Assembly (NCBI RefSeq): GCF_900142755.1
Contig: NZ_FRCA01000008.1
Span: 100,331-164,330 of the forward strand
Direction: 5' to 3'
Origin: Halomonas cupida
GTDB taxonomy: Bacteria > Pseudomonadota > Gammaproteobacteria > Pseudomonadales > Halomonadaceae
DNA length: 64,000 bases
In this document: one piece after another, positions 27,335 to 39,200 of the stretch
Position numbering within the stretch: position 1 is the stretch's first letter
Layout: every line of letters starts with the position of its first letter
Translations under genes and position numbers: made by a program
Notes under the pieces: generated by a model
The model's input: only the letters and a program-made list of their open reading frames with translations
Database searches by the model: none
What the model was told of the DNA's origin: nothing

Positions 27335-29458
27335 ATGATGCAACTCTCACCCGATGCTTCGGCACCCGGCGCCGTGCCTGCCATGCAGGAAACCAGCCGT
27401 ACCGGTCGTACGGCATTGATCACTACCAGGGCCATGGCGCAACATCCCGGCCTGGCCGTCTGTCTACCGGAGTTTCAGCGTCTGGTCCCGTGGTCACGGC
27501 GCCATTTTCAGCGACATGACGCCATTCTTGGTTGGGGCTACCGCCCGACGACCCGCAGGTCGCGGCAGTGGGCGCAGCGGACCGGACGCCCTTATGTCGC
27601 ACTGGAAGATGGCTTCATACGCGCCTGGGGCACCGCTGGGCAGGGTTACGCCTCACATTCTCTGGTTGTTGATCACCAGGGGATCTACTACGACGCTACT
27701 CGCCCCTCGGATCTGGAGACATGGATCGAGGAGGGACGCTTCCCGGCGGACGAGGAGGCACATGCTACGGCACTGATGGCCCGCATCCGCGAGTTGCGTC
27801 TGTCGAAGTACAATCACGCGCCCGATGCAGCCCTCCCGACAGGGTCACGGACACGTGTTCTGGTGGTGGATCAGACCCGAGATGATGCATCGATAACCTT
27901 TGGCATGGCCAGCGCCGACAGTTTTCGGGCCATGCTGGAAAGCGCTCTCGAGACTCATCCCGAGGCCGAGATACTGGTCAAGCTCCACCCGGAGGTCATC
28001 TCCGGCACCAAACAGGGACATCTGGCTCATGCCATCGAGCATCCGCGTTGCCGAGTCATTACCGACGACATCAACCCCTGGGCGCTATTTGATACGGTAA
28101 GTGCAGCGCATGTGGTGACCAGCCAGCTCGGTTTCGAGGCCCTGCTCGCCGGGCTACCGGTGACCTGTCATGGCATGCCCTTCTACGCCGGCTGGGGTCT
28201 GACCCATGATCATCTGCACTGCCAACGGCGTCAGCGTCGGGCCACCTTGAGCCAGATATTCGCTGCCGCCTATTTACGCTATACCCGATACGTCAATCCC
28301 TACACCGGAGAGCGTAGCCATCTCGCTGCCACACTCGAACTGATCAATGACCAGAGACGTCAGATCGAGCGCTGCCGAGGCAGTTGGCAAACGCTGGGAT
28401 TCTCGCGCTGGAAACGTGGCTTCATCGGCGATTTCCTCGGTCCCGCAGCTCAAGTGACACATCGGTCACTTGCCTCTGGAATCGGCACAACAGAAGAGAA
28501 GCCCGTCGAGCAGGCATCGTTACGCTCTCTGGTCTGGGCCAGCCAGCAAACGGACCAACCGCTACCCCAGCCGCTGTGGCGAATGGAGGATGGATTCCTG
28601 AGATCTGTCGGGCTGGGAGTCGATCTGGTGCGACCGTTATCGCTGGCACTCGACTGTCGTGGTATCCACTATGACCCAAGCCGTCCCAGTGACCTTGAAC
28701 ACCTTCTTCAACATGCGGAGTTCTCCGAAGCACTCCGCACGCGTGCACAAGATCTGATCCAGCAGATCGTGGCCAGCGGTGTCAGCAAGTACAACTCCTG
28801 TGAAGGTGGTGCTAGCGAAGGTAGTGCCAGTGAAAGTGGTGCCACCGAGCAGACCAACCTGATTCCCGAGCCACCCAGCGACAGAGCATGCCTGTTGGTG
28901 GTGGGACAGGTGGAGAGCGACGCTTCCATTCGGCAAGGCAGTCGGACCATCACCACCAACACGGAATTGCTGGCAAGGGTGCGACGCGATCACCCGTCCG
29001 CCTTCATCCTCTACAAACCACATCCCGATGTACTGAGTGGTGTGCGCGATGGTGGGAGGGTCCCCTCGACACTCTTCGACGTCCAGGTCAGCGGAGACAT
29101 CACCAGGCTGATCAAACTCGCCGATGAAGTGCATACCATGACATCACTTGCCGGCTTCGAGGCTCTGATTCGTGGTACCGCTGTCGTCACCTATGGAGTC
29201 CCCTTCTATGCCGGCTGGGGACTGACGAAGGATCACGGTCAGGTGCCAGCCCGAAGGAATCGCAGCCTGAAGCTGGAAGAACTGGTCGCCGGTGCACTGC
29301 TGCTCTACCCCCATTATGTCGACCCCCGGACAGCTCAGCCGATCAACGCCGAAACCGCCGTCACTCTGCTGCGCCAGGCCCGCCGCTGCGACCGCTCATT
29401 GAAAGCCTGGCAATACCTGTACCGGTTCTACCGCCGTTCTCTGAAGGGACAACGTTGA
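27335..29458 (+). CDS. kpsC: Capsule linker synthase, KpsC family (dual Kdo transferase)
   Basis: The 707-residue protein is an internal duplication: ALEDGFIRAWG...IYYDATRPSDLE in the first half matches RMEDGFLRSVG...IHYDPSRPSDLE in the second, and each half ends with a PFYAGWGLT motif. In known KpsC proteins the two halves are beta-Kdo transferases that alternate to build the poly-Kdo linker on lysophosphatidylglycerol. ATG codons at 27335 and 27338 are the likely start; the TTG at 27320 is less likely. Codons 490-504 are an in-frame 15-bp repeat (EGGAS EGSAS ESGAT) in a linker of the second half. CMP-Kdo would come from housekeeping genes, none of which are here. Confidence 0.92.
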   Translation: MMQLSPDASAPGAVPAMQETSRTGRTALITTRAMAQHPGLAVCLPEFQRLVPWSRRHFQRHDAILGWGYRPTTRRSRQWAQRTGRPYVALEDGFIRAWGTAGQGYASHSLVVDHQGIYYDATRPSDLETWIEEGRFPADEEAHATALMARIRELRLSKYNHAPDAALPTGSRTRVLVVDQTRDDASITFGMASADSFRAMLESALETHPEAEILVKLHPEVISGTKQGHLAHAIEHPRCRVITDDINPWALFDTVSAAHVVTSQLGFEALLAGLPVTCHGMPFYAGWGLTHDHLHCQRRQRRATLSQIFAAAYLRYTRYVNPYTGERSHLAATLELINDQRRQIERCRGSWQTLGFSRWKRGFIGDFLGPAAQVTHRSLASGIGTTEEKPVEQASLRSLVWASQQTDQPLPQPLWRMEDGFLRSVGLGVDLVRPLSLALDCRGIHYDPSRPSDLEHLLQHAEFSEALRTRAQDLIQQIVASGVSKYNSCEGGASEGSASESGATEQTNLIPEPPSDRACLLVVGQVESDASIRQGSRTITTNTELLARVRRDHPSAFILYKPHPDVLSGVRDGGRVPSTLFDVQVSGDITRLIKLADEVHTMTSLAGFEALIRGTAVVTYGVPFYAGWGLTKDHGQVPARRNRSLKLEELVAGALLLYPHYVDPRTAQPINAETAVTLLRQARRCDRSLKAWQYLYRFYRRSLKGQR
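28802..28846 (+). repeat. In-frame 15-bp tandem repeat in kpsC
   Basis: Three 15-bp units encode EGGAS, EGSAS and ESGAT, with a trailing partial unit EQ. They fall between the VSKYNS segment and the start of the next strand of the second transferase domain, a position that tolerates insertion. Confidence 0.75.
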
Positions 29459-29459
29459 C

Positions 29460-30713
29460 ATGACGCTGCCTCACCGTACTTTCCTTGCGCTACAGGGGCC
29501 TTGCTCGCCCTTTTCCACCGAGCTGTGCAAGGCACTGCAGCGCCAGGGGCACAGCGTTCTGGCCGTCAACTTCAACGGTGGAGATCTGCTCTATCGAACA
29601 GGCCTGGAGCAACGCCTGTATCGCCAGTCCGCAGACTCACTGGGCGAGTTCCTCAGCGACCTCTACAGTCGGCGACACATTACCGATCAACTGCTGTTCG
29701 GCGATCAGCGCCCTGTTCATCGTCCAGCCACCGCCATGGCGCCAGCTTTCGGTGTACGTACCCATGTGTTCGAGGAAGGCTACCTACGTCCACACTGGAT
29801 CACCCTGGAGCCGGATGGCGTCAATGCCCAATCCCGTCTACCCCGCCACGGAGACTGGTTTCGCGAAGCCTATGCCCGCCTTGGTCCAGCACCGGAACCC
29901 AGGCAGTTTCACAGCGCTTTCTGGAAACGCGCCAGCCACGACGTGATCTATCACCTTGCTGGTCTGGCCAACCCGTTGATTGCTCCAGGCTACCGTAACC
30001 ATGCACCGATCAAGGCGCCAAAGGAGTATTACGGTTACATCAAGCGCTTCACTATGCTGAAATGGCACAAGCCCCGTGATGCCGCACGCATCGAGACGTT
30101 ATTGACAGAGGAAAGCCCCTTCTTTGTATTGCCGCTTCAGCTCAACGGAGATGCACAGATTCTCCAGCACTCACCCTTCCTGGACATGATCGATGTGATT
30201 GAGCGGGTCATGACCTCCTTCGCTCGACATGCTCCCGGTGATGCCAGACTGGTGATCAAGAACCACCCTCTGGACATGGGGCTGGTGCCGTATCAAAAGC
30301 AGGTCCGCGAGTTGGCCCGCCATCTCGATATCGAAGCGCGCGTGCTCTACCTGGAGAGCGGAGATCTCAACCGTCTGCTGTCCAGAGCAACAGGAATGAT
30401 AACGGTCAACAGCACCAGCGGCATCGTCGCCCTGGAACAGGGTCTGCCTACTCTGGCGCTGGGGGATGCCATCTACGCCTTCGAAGGCCTCGCCCAGACC
30501 TCCGGCCTCGATGGATTCTGGGAGCATCCACAACCTCCCCAGCCGGAATTGGTAACGGCCTTCCGCAACACCCTTGCCCATACCGTCCAGATCAATGGTG
30601 GCTTCTATTGCCAGCCTGCTATCCGCCTGGCGGTGGATAACAGCCTTCCCGCTCTCAACGCCGCTGTCTCACCACTTGAGGAACTTCTTGAATGGCTACC
30701 CCACGCCGCCTGA
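29460..30713 (+). CDS. kpsS: Capsule linker initiator, KpsS family (Kdo transferase)
   Basis: The 417-residue protein has the KpsS pattern: FLALQGPCSPFSTELCKAL at the N-terminus, THVFEEGYLRPHWITLEPDG, YGYIKRFTMLKWHKP and the C-terminal VNSTSGIVALEQGLPTLALG. KpsS adds the first Kdo to the lipid acceptor in known systems, before KpsC extends the linker. It starts 1 bp after the kpsC stop and overlaps the following dehydrogenase gene by 22 bp. The unusual lipid genes downstream raise the question of whether its acceptor here is phosphatidylglycerol. Confidence 0.92.
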   Translation: MTLPHRTFLALQGPCSPFSTELCKALQRQGHSVLAVNFNGGDLLYRTGLEQRLYRQSADSLGEFLSDLYSRRHITDQLLFGDQRPVHRPATAMAPAFGVRTHVFEEGYLRPHWITLEPDGVNAQSRLPRHGDWFREAYARLGPAPEPRQFHSAFWKRASHDVIYHLAGLANPLIAPGYRNHAPIKAPKEYYGYIKRFTMLKWHKPRDAARIETLLTEESPFFVLPLQLNGDAQILQHSPFLDMIDVIERVMTSFARHAPGDARLVIKNHPLDMGLVPYQKQVRELARHLDIEARVLYLESGDLNRLLSRATGMITVNSTSGIVALEQGLPTLALGDAIYAFEGLAQTSGLDGFWEHPQPPQPELVTAFRNTLAHTVQINGGFYCQPAIRLAVDNSLPALNAAVSPLEELLEWLPHAA

Positions 30714-31468
30714 TTCTGATTACCGGCGCCACTGGGGCCATCGGTGGTGCTCTGGCACGCCGCTATGCCTCGGACGGCGCTGCGTTGATCCTGCATGGGC
30801 GTCGCCAGGAGGTCCTCAGCAGACTTGCCGCGGAGTGCGAGCAATTGGGCGCGGAAAGTGTCATTCGCGACCAGACGGACCTCAACGACACCGCCCAACT
30901 TCACCACTGGATTGACGGTCTCGAGCACTGTCCAGACATGGCCATACTCTGTGCCGGGATGAATCTCGGGGTGACACATACGCTGGAACTGGAGTCATTC
31001 CAGCAGGCCCGTCAACTGCTCGACATCAACCTCCATGTGCCCATGCAGATCACCCGACTGCTGGCGCCCCGCATGCAGTCCCGTGGCTCTGGTCAGTTGG
31101 TCTATCTGAGTTCGCTGGCGGCCTGGTACGGACTGCCGGTCACGCCCAGCTACAGCGCCAGCAAGGCGGGTATCAAAGCCTATGGCGAAGCCATGCGTGG
31201 CGTCCTTGCGCCACATGGCGTGGGCGTCAGCGTGATCATGCCCGGCTATGTCGACTCGGCCATGGCCCGGGCAATGCCTGGTCCCAAGCCCTTCCAGTGG
31301 TCACCCCAGCGCGCGGCGACCACCATTCATCGTGCCATCGAGCGCAATCAGGCCAGGTGCAGCTTCCCATTACCACTGAGCCTCGGCACCTGGTGCCTGG
31401 CCGTATTGCCTGCCGCGCTCTCCCAACGCCTGGTGTCATGGTTCGGTTACGGAGTCCGCCGCCCATGA
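30692..31468 (+). CDS. Short-chain dehydrogenase/reductase (WcbP-like position)
   Basis: The 258-residue classical SDR has the TGATGAIGG cofactor motif, LCAGMN, a catalytic serine in VYLSSLAAWYG and YSASK at residues 154-158. The C-terminus (SFPLPLSLGTWCLAVLP) is hydrophobic and may rest on the membrane, as in 3-ketosphinganine reductase-like enzymes. Placed between kpsS and a polyketide synthase/oxoamine synthase pair, it is a good candidate to reduce the ketone of the lipid made by them. Overlaps with both neighbours indicate coupling. The name WcbP-like refers only to matching gene order recalled from Burkholderia. Confidence 0.82.
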   Translation: MATPRRLILITGATGAIGGALARRYASDGAALILHGRRQEVLSRLAAECEQLGAESVIRDQTDLNDTAQLHHWIDGLEHCPDMAILCAGMNLGVTHTLELESFQQARQLLDINLHVPMQITRLLAPRMQSRGSGQLVYLSSLAAWYGLPVTPSYSASKAGIKAYGEAMRGVLAPHGVGVSVIMPGYVDSAMARAMPGPKPFQWSPQRAATTIHRAIERNQARCSFPLPLSLGTWCLAVLPAALSQRLVSWFGYGVRRP

Positions 31469-33237
31469 CGTTGGAACCGGTTCTGATGCTGACCCTGCAG
31501 GTCGGAGTACCGGCCCTACTGAGCCTGTTGCTCAGCCTGGCCTGTGAGCCACTGGTCCAACCACGACCCGCGCCATTCAGACAGAGATCCCGGGCGACAC
31601 TCAGCATCCATGTCGGCACCTGGCTGGTGCTGTATGCACTGGCATTGCTGGTGTTGCAGCGCGGCTGGTTGAGCGCCGGGCTGCTCAACGTGCTGTACCT
31701 GGTCGTAATTCAGTCCTGCCGCAGCAAGTGGGACAGCCTCAAGGAGCCGTTTCTGGTTCAGGACTTCGAGTACTTTCTCGATGCCATTCGCCACCCTCGC
31801 CTCTATGTGCCCTTCTTCGGCCTCGGCCTGGCCATTGCGGCAAGTACTTCAGGGGCTGCGGCGTTTCTCGCCTTCCTGTGGTGGGAACCATCGCTGATCA
31901 CGACACACGGTGCCATGGTCTGGTTGCTGTGTGTCGCCAGCATCGGCGGCAGCGGAGCACTACTGCTGGGGACTGGCCTGACTCGTCTGCCGTCCGTCAC
32001 TCTGGACCCCCAAACAGATCTTCATCGCCATGGCATGATCAGCTATTTCTGGGCCTATGGCCTGTATCCGACAGAGCCGCTCGACCCAAGCCTGGTGCCG
32101 GACTGCCTGCGCGAGCCACACCGCACTGCCTCCCCAGGGTCTCCATCAAGCGAGTCTCTGTCAAAGGAGTCTCTGTCAAAAGAGTCTCTGCCGAATATGG
32201 TCATCGTGCAGAGCGAGGCCTTCTTCGACCCACGCGAATGGCAGCCGGACCTACCCCGGGATCTGCTGCCAAACTGGGACCGCATGAGGATGCAGGCGCT
32301 CGCCTCAGGGCCGCTCAGGGTACCGGTATGGGGCGCCAACACCGTGCGCAGCGAAGCCGCCTTTCTTACTGGCATCGACAATGCTGCGCTGGGCATGCAC
32401 CGCTTCATGCCTTACCGCCCCATGGCAAGCCAGGCAATCCCCAATCTGGTGTCGGCGCTGAAACAGATCGGATATCGCTGTGTTGCCCTGCATCCCTATC
32501 CGGCCTCCTTCTATGACCGGGAACGTGTCATGCCGATGCTGGGCTTCGATGAGTTCATCGATATATCGAGCTTCGACGTTGCCGAGCGTGACGGACAGTA
32601 CATCAGTGACAAGGCAGTGGCGCGCAAGGTGCATGAGCTGCTCGCCCAGGGCTCTGGTGTACAGGAGACAGGGCCAAGGGAGACAGGGCCAAAGGAAACA
32701 GGGCCACAGGAGAATGAGCAGCCCTTGATGGTGTTCGTCATCACCATGGAAAACCACGGCCCTCTCCATCTGGAACCGGCTTCGAGCGAGTGGCGCAATC
32801 GAATTCCCCACCACATCGAAACACGGCTTCAACAACGTGATGCCGACACTCTGTCGGTATATCTACGCCACCTGCACAACGCCGACAGCATGCTGGGCGA
32901 GCTGCGCGACAGTCTGATCGAGCAACCTCGTCATGGCCTGCTGTGCTGGTACGGCGACCATGTCCCGATCATGGAAGCGGTCTATGAATCCCTGGGTGAG
33001 CCCTCCGGCGACACCCACTACCTGGTATGGAGCACGCGAGATGCGTGTCAACCAACAACGATGACGACAGCGCCCACCAAGATAGAGTGCCTGGCACAAC
33101 GCCTATGGCAGGATCTCGCCCAGCGCCAGACGCTGCGGGACCAGGCCGAGAGCCATCAAACCGAGAGCGAACGCACCGCCCCCCGGGCAGCACATGGCAC
33201 TCAGCAACAAGGTTTTGAGTTACAGGAGCAGCAATGA
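31465..33237 (+). CDS. LtaS/OpgB-like membrane phosphotransferase (sulfatase-fold)
   Basis: The 590-residue protein has about five membrane helices in residues 1-175 and a periplasmic alkaline-phosphatase/sulfatase-fold domain from about 235: VIVQSEAFFD, then GANTVRSEAAFLTG with the probable nucleophile Thr, VFVITMENHGPL and CWYGDHVPIM carrying metal ligands. Related enzymes (LtaS, OpgB) move phosphoglycerol from phosphatidylglycerol; others move phosphoethanolamine. Here it may decorate the capsule lipid or polymer. Two low-complexity inserts built of 15-bp repeats lie at about residues 225-244 and 400-419. ATG at 31465 overlaps the SDR stop. Confidence 0.8.
   Translation: MTLEPVLMLTLQVGVPALLSLLLSLACEPLVQPRPAPFRQRSRATLSIHVGTWLVLYALALLVLQRGWLSAGLLNVLYLVVIQSCRSKWDSLKEPFLVQDFEYFLDAIRHPRLYVPFFGLGLAIAASTSGAAAFLAFLWWEPSLITTHGAMVWLLCVASIGGSGALLLGTGLTRLPSVTLDPQTDLHRHGMISYFWAYGLYPTEPLDPSLVPDCLREPHRTASPGSPSSESLSKESLSKESLPNMVIVQSEAFFDPREWQPDLPRDLLPNWDRMRMQALASGPLRVPVWGANTVRSEAAFLTGIDNAALGMHRFMPYRPMASQAIPNLVSALKQIGYRCVALHPYPASFYDRERVMPMLGFDEFIDISSFDVAERDGQYISDKAVARKVHELLAQGSGVQETGPRETGPKETGPQENEQPLMVFVITMENHGPLHLEPASSEWRNRIPHHIETRLQQRDADTLSVYLRHLHNADSMLGELRDSLIEQPRHGLLCWYGDHVPIMEAVYESLGEPSGDTHYLVWSTRDACQPTTMTTAPTKIECLAQRLWQDLAQRQTLRDQAESHQTESERTAPRAAHGTQQQGFELQEQQ
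32137..32196 (+). repeat. In-frame 15-bp tandem repeat, first array in the LtaS-like gene
   Basis: Four 15-bp units encode GSPSS, ESLSK, ESLSK and ESLPN; the second and third differ by one base (GAGTCTCTGTCAAAG against GAGTCTCTGTCAAAA), so expansion was recent. They form the linker between the membrane part and the catalytic domain. Confidence 0.85.
32662..32721 (+). repeat. In-frame 15-bp tandem repeat, second array in the LtaS-like gene
   Basis: Three near-identical units encode QETGP, RETGP and KETGP, followed by a diverged QENEQ. The insert precedes the VFVITMENHGPL strand of the catalytic domain and so is probably a surface loop. Confidence 0.85.
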
Positions 33238-36200
33238 CAAGGCGTGTCGCAATAATTGGAGCCGCTCATCGGCTCCCCGCCATCGACGGTGAGTCGTTCT
33301 GGGAAAGTCTGAGTCACGGGGCCGACCTTGTGACCGAAGTGGATCCCGAGCGCTGGGATCACCAACTCTATAGCCATCCTGATCGCCAACACCCCGGCAC
33401 CAGCGTGACCTTTGCCGCCGGTAGTCTGGGTGACATCAGTGGTTTTGATGCTGGTTTCTTCGGTATTTCACCGCGGGAAGCCATGCACATGGATCCGCAG
33501 CAGCGCCTGCTGCTGGAACTGGCCTGGGAGGCTACCGAGCATGCAGGGATACCGGCCGCACAGCTGAGGGGTTCGCGCTGTGGCGTCTATATCGGCCTTT
33601 CGAGTCTCGATTATGCCTATCGCCACGCTGATGATCTGGAAGCACTGGACAGCCCTTCCGCCACCGGTAACACCTCCAGCATCGCCGCCAACCGCATCTC
33701 CTATGTGTTTGACCTGAAAGGGCCGAGCATGGCTGTCGATACAGCCTGCTCATCATCGCTGGTCGCCTTTCACCAGGCCTGTCAGGCCATTCTCGGCGGC
33801 GACTGTGACACCGCCCTGGCCGGAGGCATCAGCCTGCATCTGCATCCTTTCGGCTTCATCGTCTTCACCAAGGCCAGCATGCTGTCGGCCAACGGTCGCT
33901 GCCGAGTCTTCGATGAAGCCGGCGATGGCTATGTGCGCTCCGAAGGTGCCGGGCTGTTCCTGCTCAAGGACTACGACCAGGCGGTCAAGGACGGCGACCG
34001 GATTGTGGCCATGGTGGCCGGCAGTGCGGTCAATACCGATGGTCACAAGTCCGGTCTGACCGTTCCCAATGGTGAGGCCCAGATAGACCTGATGCGCCGG
34101 GCCTACAGCGATGCTGGTATCAGCGTCGATGCCATCGATTATCTCGAGGCCCATGGCACCGGCACTGCCGTCGGCGACCCCATCGAGACCTATGCCATCG
34201 GTGAAGCTCTGGCCAGACAACGCTCACGACCTCTGCCGATAGGCTCGGTCAAGAGCAATATCGGGCACCTGGAAACCGCATCCGGCGTTGCCGGCTTGTG
34301 CAAGGCGCTATACAGCCTGATGCACCGGGAGGTACCCGCGACCATCGGCATCACCCAGGTCAACCCACGCATCAAGACGGATGAGTGGAACCTGGACATC
34401 GTCACCGAGGCACGTCAGCTCCCCAGCCAGGGCCAACTGACCATCGGGGTCAACTCCTTCGGCTTCGGCGGAGTCAACGCCCACGTCATCCTGCAGTCAC
34501 CCGCTTCGGAGCAGTCGCCAGCATCAGAGCAATCACAGCAATCTGAAGCGCCGATATCGCAATCCGCGGCAGCACAACCAGAAGAAGCTGTCTCCATAAC
34601 TCCAGCTCAACCAGGGTCTTCATTTCAACGCGAGCCACCACACAGCTTGCCACTGAGATTTTCGGCCCATTGCCAGTCAGGGCTGCACGCTCAGGCCGAG
34701 CGCCTCGCGACCCGGCTCGAGCAGGGCAATGAGCCGCTCTATGACATCGCCTATGCGCTGGAGGTTAACCGAACGCCGCTGAAGCATGGCGCGGTATTGT
34801 TCAGCGACGATCGTGAGCAGGCCTGCAGAGTGCTGCGAGCCTTTGCCGAACGCAGCGATGGCGCAGAGCAGGTGGCGACGGCTCGCTACCAGCCCGACGC
34901 TCAAGGGCCGGTCTTCGTCTATTCGGGCAACGGCTGTCAGTGGGAAAGCATGGGCCGTGCGCTGCTCGACCATTGCCCGGTATTCAGCGCCACCATCGAC
35001 CACATTGATGAACTGTTCCGCGAGCAGAGTGATTTCTCACTGAGAGCAGAGTTGCAGGGTGAAAACGGCGGTGGTCGCCTGGTGCGTACCGAAGTCGCCC
35101 AGCCCGCGCTGTTCGCTCTCCAGGTTGCACTGACAGAATCTCTGCGCAGTTGGGGTATTACGCCAATGGCGGTCACCGGCCATAGCGTCGGTGAAGTGGC
35201 CGCCGCCTGGGCCTGTGGCGCCTTGACGCTGGGAGATGCCGTTACGGTCATCAGTCAGCGCAGCCACTTCCAGGGGCTGACCCGTGGCCAGGGTGTCATG
35301 ACGGCAGCCGTGATGGATGCCGATAGCGCTCGCCGATGGCTGGATGAGCCCCGCTTCCATGACATTGCACTGGCCGGGGACAATAGTGTTCGCGGTGTCA
35401 CCCTCGCCGGCCCGAAAGCCGCCATCGAACAGCTTGAGGAATGCCTCTCGGAACAGCAGATCGCCTGTTTCCGCCTACCGCTGGACTATGCGTTCCACAG
35501 CAGTGTCATGGCCCCGCTCGAGGAGGACATTCTCGCATCGCTGGCGGATATCGCTCCACGCGCCGCACAGATTCCGTTCTACTCCACTGTCACTGGTGAC
35601 ATCCTTGATACCTCGCGGTTGGATGCCGCCTACTGGTGGGACAACATCCGCCAGCCCGTACGTTTCACCGAGGCCATGGCACAACTGCTCGAAAGTGGTG
35701 CCAACGTGCTGGTCGAGATCGGTGCCCACCCGGTACTGAAGCGCTATATCCAGGATGCCCAGCGCCATCATGAACTTCCCGGAACGGTGATTCCCTCACT
35801 GCAACGTGAAGGCGACAGCATCCGCAACCTGCAGCAGTGCCTCGGCAAACTGTGGCTGAGTGGTGTTGAACGGGATCTCACTCGGGTCTTCCCTATCGCC
35901 GGGCAGTTCGTTGATCTACCGCTCTATGCCTGGCAGCGCCAATCCTACTGGATGCCGGCAAGCCAGCACGGCTGGGGTTTGATTGACCGTCACCTGGAGC
36001 ACCCACTGCTGGGCTACCGCACGAAAGTCATGGAGGGTTGCTGGCAGAACCAGATCGATATCCAGCGCCATCCCTGGCTGGCCGATCATGTGGTCGGCAG
36101 CGCGCCGGTCTTCCCCGGGGCCGGTTACGTGGAAATGGCCATCGCCGCGGCGATCCACCAACGCGACAGCGAACTGGTGGAAATCGAGTCCCTCGAGATT

Positions 36201-39200
36201 CTTGCGCCGATGATGCTCGATGGCCAGCATGGCCGTCAGACCCGGTTGACGCTTGGCCAGCAACAGGGCCACATCACCATCGAGTCCCGCGACATCCAGA
36301 GTGGCAGTGAGTGGCAGCTCAATGCCCGGGCCCGTCTGCTGAGTGAAAGCCTTGGAACTCATCTGCAGCGCAGTGCTCCCCTGTTACCGGAGCGAGATGC
36401 CGATATCCATCGCGACCAGCACCTGGCCATCGCCAGCGACATCGGTCTGGATTATGGTCCGGCCTTCCAGGCGCTGGAATGCGCCTGGCGGGAAGGCGAT
36501 ACCATTATCGGCAGGCTGAGCGCCGACGCGCGCGAAGAGGAACGCTTCCAGCACCTGGCGCCGGGCCGTCTCGATAGCGCCTTCCAGTTGTTCCTGCCAC
36601 TACTCAACGACACCGAGACCGCTGCGGCAGGCTTTGCTTTCGTGCCGGTCCGTGTCGAGCGCCTGCAGCTGCGGACCAGTGGCGACCTTCCCGAGCTTGC
36701 CGTCGCCACCATGCGCCGACGCTCGCCGCACTCCTTCACGGCTGATTTCAGTCTGTTCGATGCTGAAGGACAATGCATTGCCCACCTCGAGGCCACTCGC
36801 TTCCGTCTGGTGCGACTCAAGCAGATCCACAAGGCCAAGCTGAACCAGGTCCGCAACGTACTGGTACCGGCACCGCATCCCAGAGCCACCGCCGGCGAGG
36901 ATCCTGGTCTCAATCTCAGCCGCAGTTTCAGCCACATTGAGCAGGCCATCAGCGAGCTGGGCGACGTGGTGGCACACGCCACCCAGTCTCGTTACTCCGA
37001 GGAGTTGGGCCCGCTGCTCGACCGTCTCAGCGAGGCCTTCGCCAGACAGGCACTGCACAGTCTGGGCCACAGCACTCGACTCGACCGCCAACAACTGGAG
37101 ACACGCCTGGCCCAGAATCCCGACGGCGTGCGCCAGTGGCATCAACTGATCGCTCAGTTGGAAGACGCCGGCAGTCTGGTGGCTGACGACCAGGGTTGGC
37201 AGTTACTTGAGGGTGATGACATCAGTGCCGGCGATATCTGGCAGATGCTGATCGCCGAATACCCGGACGCCCTGGCACTGACGCAACGCATTGGCCGCCA
37301 TGGCCTGCACCTTGCCGAACTGCTGCAGGGCAGCACTGACGCAGCATCGCTCGGCCTCACGTCCGAGCGCCTGGCAGCTCTGGCCCCACATACGCTCAGT
37401 GACCAGGGCTGGGCCACTCTGGGTCAGCACTTGAGTACTGCAATCCAGGCACAAGTCGCCGTCCTGCCGGTCGGTCAGCGCCTGCGAATTGTCGAAGCCG
37501 GTGTTGCCGCCCCTCGCATCAGCGAATGGCTGAGCGACCGTGTTAATGCCGACCACCTCGACCTGATGCTTCTTCCCAGCGATGAAGATGGTCAACAACG
37601 GGCCATGCGTCTCAAGGAGCAGCAGCCGTTGATCGAGGTGGTGAGACCCGGCAGCGAAGCACAGCTTGAGCTTCCCGCCCAGCTTGCCGTGCTGTCCCTC
37701 AGCCCGGTCAGCCTCGCAGCGGCACGCAAGCAGCTTTCTCAGCTTGCCGACCTGCTGCTTCCCGGCGCTCGGCTGATGGTGTTCTATAGCCCCTTGAGCC
37801 ACTGGTGGGACAGCCTGTGTGCAGCTCCGGGGGCAGGTTCTGGTCACGATGACTGCTGCGAGCAGCAAGAGCTTGAGCGACTGCTCGGCCACTATAGCCA
37901 GGGCGTACAGCGACAGCCGCTGGAACAGGGTGGCCAGGGCATGCAGCTGTATAGCCTGCAACTCGACACCACCACGGCTGATCGCATCGCGGATGAACCC
38001 GATCGCCATTATCTGCTGGTTAGTGGCCGGGACACCGCGGTTGCCCAGCACCTCGAAGCCGCCCTGCTGTCCAGAGGACTCTCCGTCGAGTGCCTGGACG
38101 AGCAGGCCCTGACAGACGTTGCCGACCTGGAGACGATTGCTCCCGGCAGCAATGAACTGCAACTGGTCGATCTAACGCTGCTGGGCTCCTCCCGCGATGA
38201 GGTCGAGCGTTGTGGCTGGCTGGCCGGCTGGGTAGAGCGGCTTGAAGAACTCGAGCGCCCACATCGCCTGTGGGTACTGACCGAGTCAGTGGCATCTCTA
38301 TTCCATCAGGACAGGTTTCATCAGGGCAGGTTTCAACCAAACAGTTTCCAGCAGAGCGGGCTGCAGCCAAACGAGCTCAAGAGCCGCGGGAACAAGGAAG
38401 ATAGCGAGACGAATGTCGAGACTGTCTCCCCGGATACCGCCAGTTGGGGCTTCGTGCGCTCGATGGCCAATGAGCTGGCCCACGGACATGTCACTCTGGT
38501 CGATACTCCACGGGGTGATGTTGATTGGCCGGAGACGCTGCTGCAGGCACTGACGATCGAGCTGCAGCACCCCTCTCGGGAAACCGAGCTGGTCTACGAT
38601 GCAGAGGGACGACGCTTTGCCGTGCGACTGCGTAGTGATGCACAGCAGGATGATTCCAGCGCTACTGGTTTACAGGTCCGCTCCGCGAATGATCCACAGG
38701 CCAACTCGCGGAGTATTGCTCCCTCAACCACTCGTCAGCTCAGAGTCAGTCTCCCTGGCCAACTGCGCCATCTCGAGTGGCGCGAGGCTGTACTGGACGA
38801 TGTCGGCAGCGATGATGTGCTGGTGGATGTTCACGCTACCGGACTCAATTTCCGCGACGTGATGTATACCCTGGGCCTGCTGTCCGACGAGGCCATCGAG
38901 GACGGCTTTGCCGGGGCAACCCTTGGACTGGAGTTCTCAGGCGTCGTCCAACAGGTCGGCAGCAATGTCAGTGATCTACAGCCTGGTGATGCCGTGGTCG
39001 GCTTCGGCCCCAGCAGCTTCAGCGAGCAGGTAGTAGCACCACAGACCGCAGTGACTCGGCTGCCGGAAGGTATTGGCCTCGCTGCCGCGGCGACGATCCC
39101 CACTACCTTCTTTACCGTGTTCTACGCACTCAAGCACCTGGCCCAACTGGAGCCTGGTGAGCGGGTACTCATCCATGGTGCAGCAGGTGGTGTCGGCATT

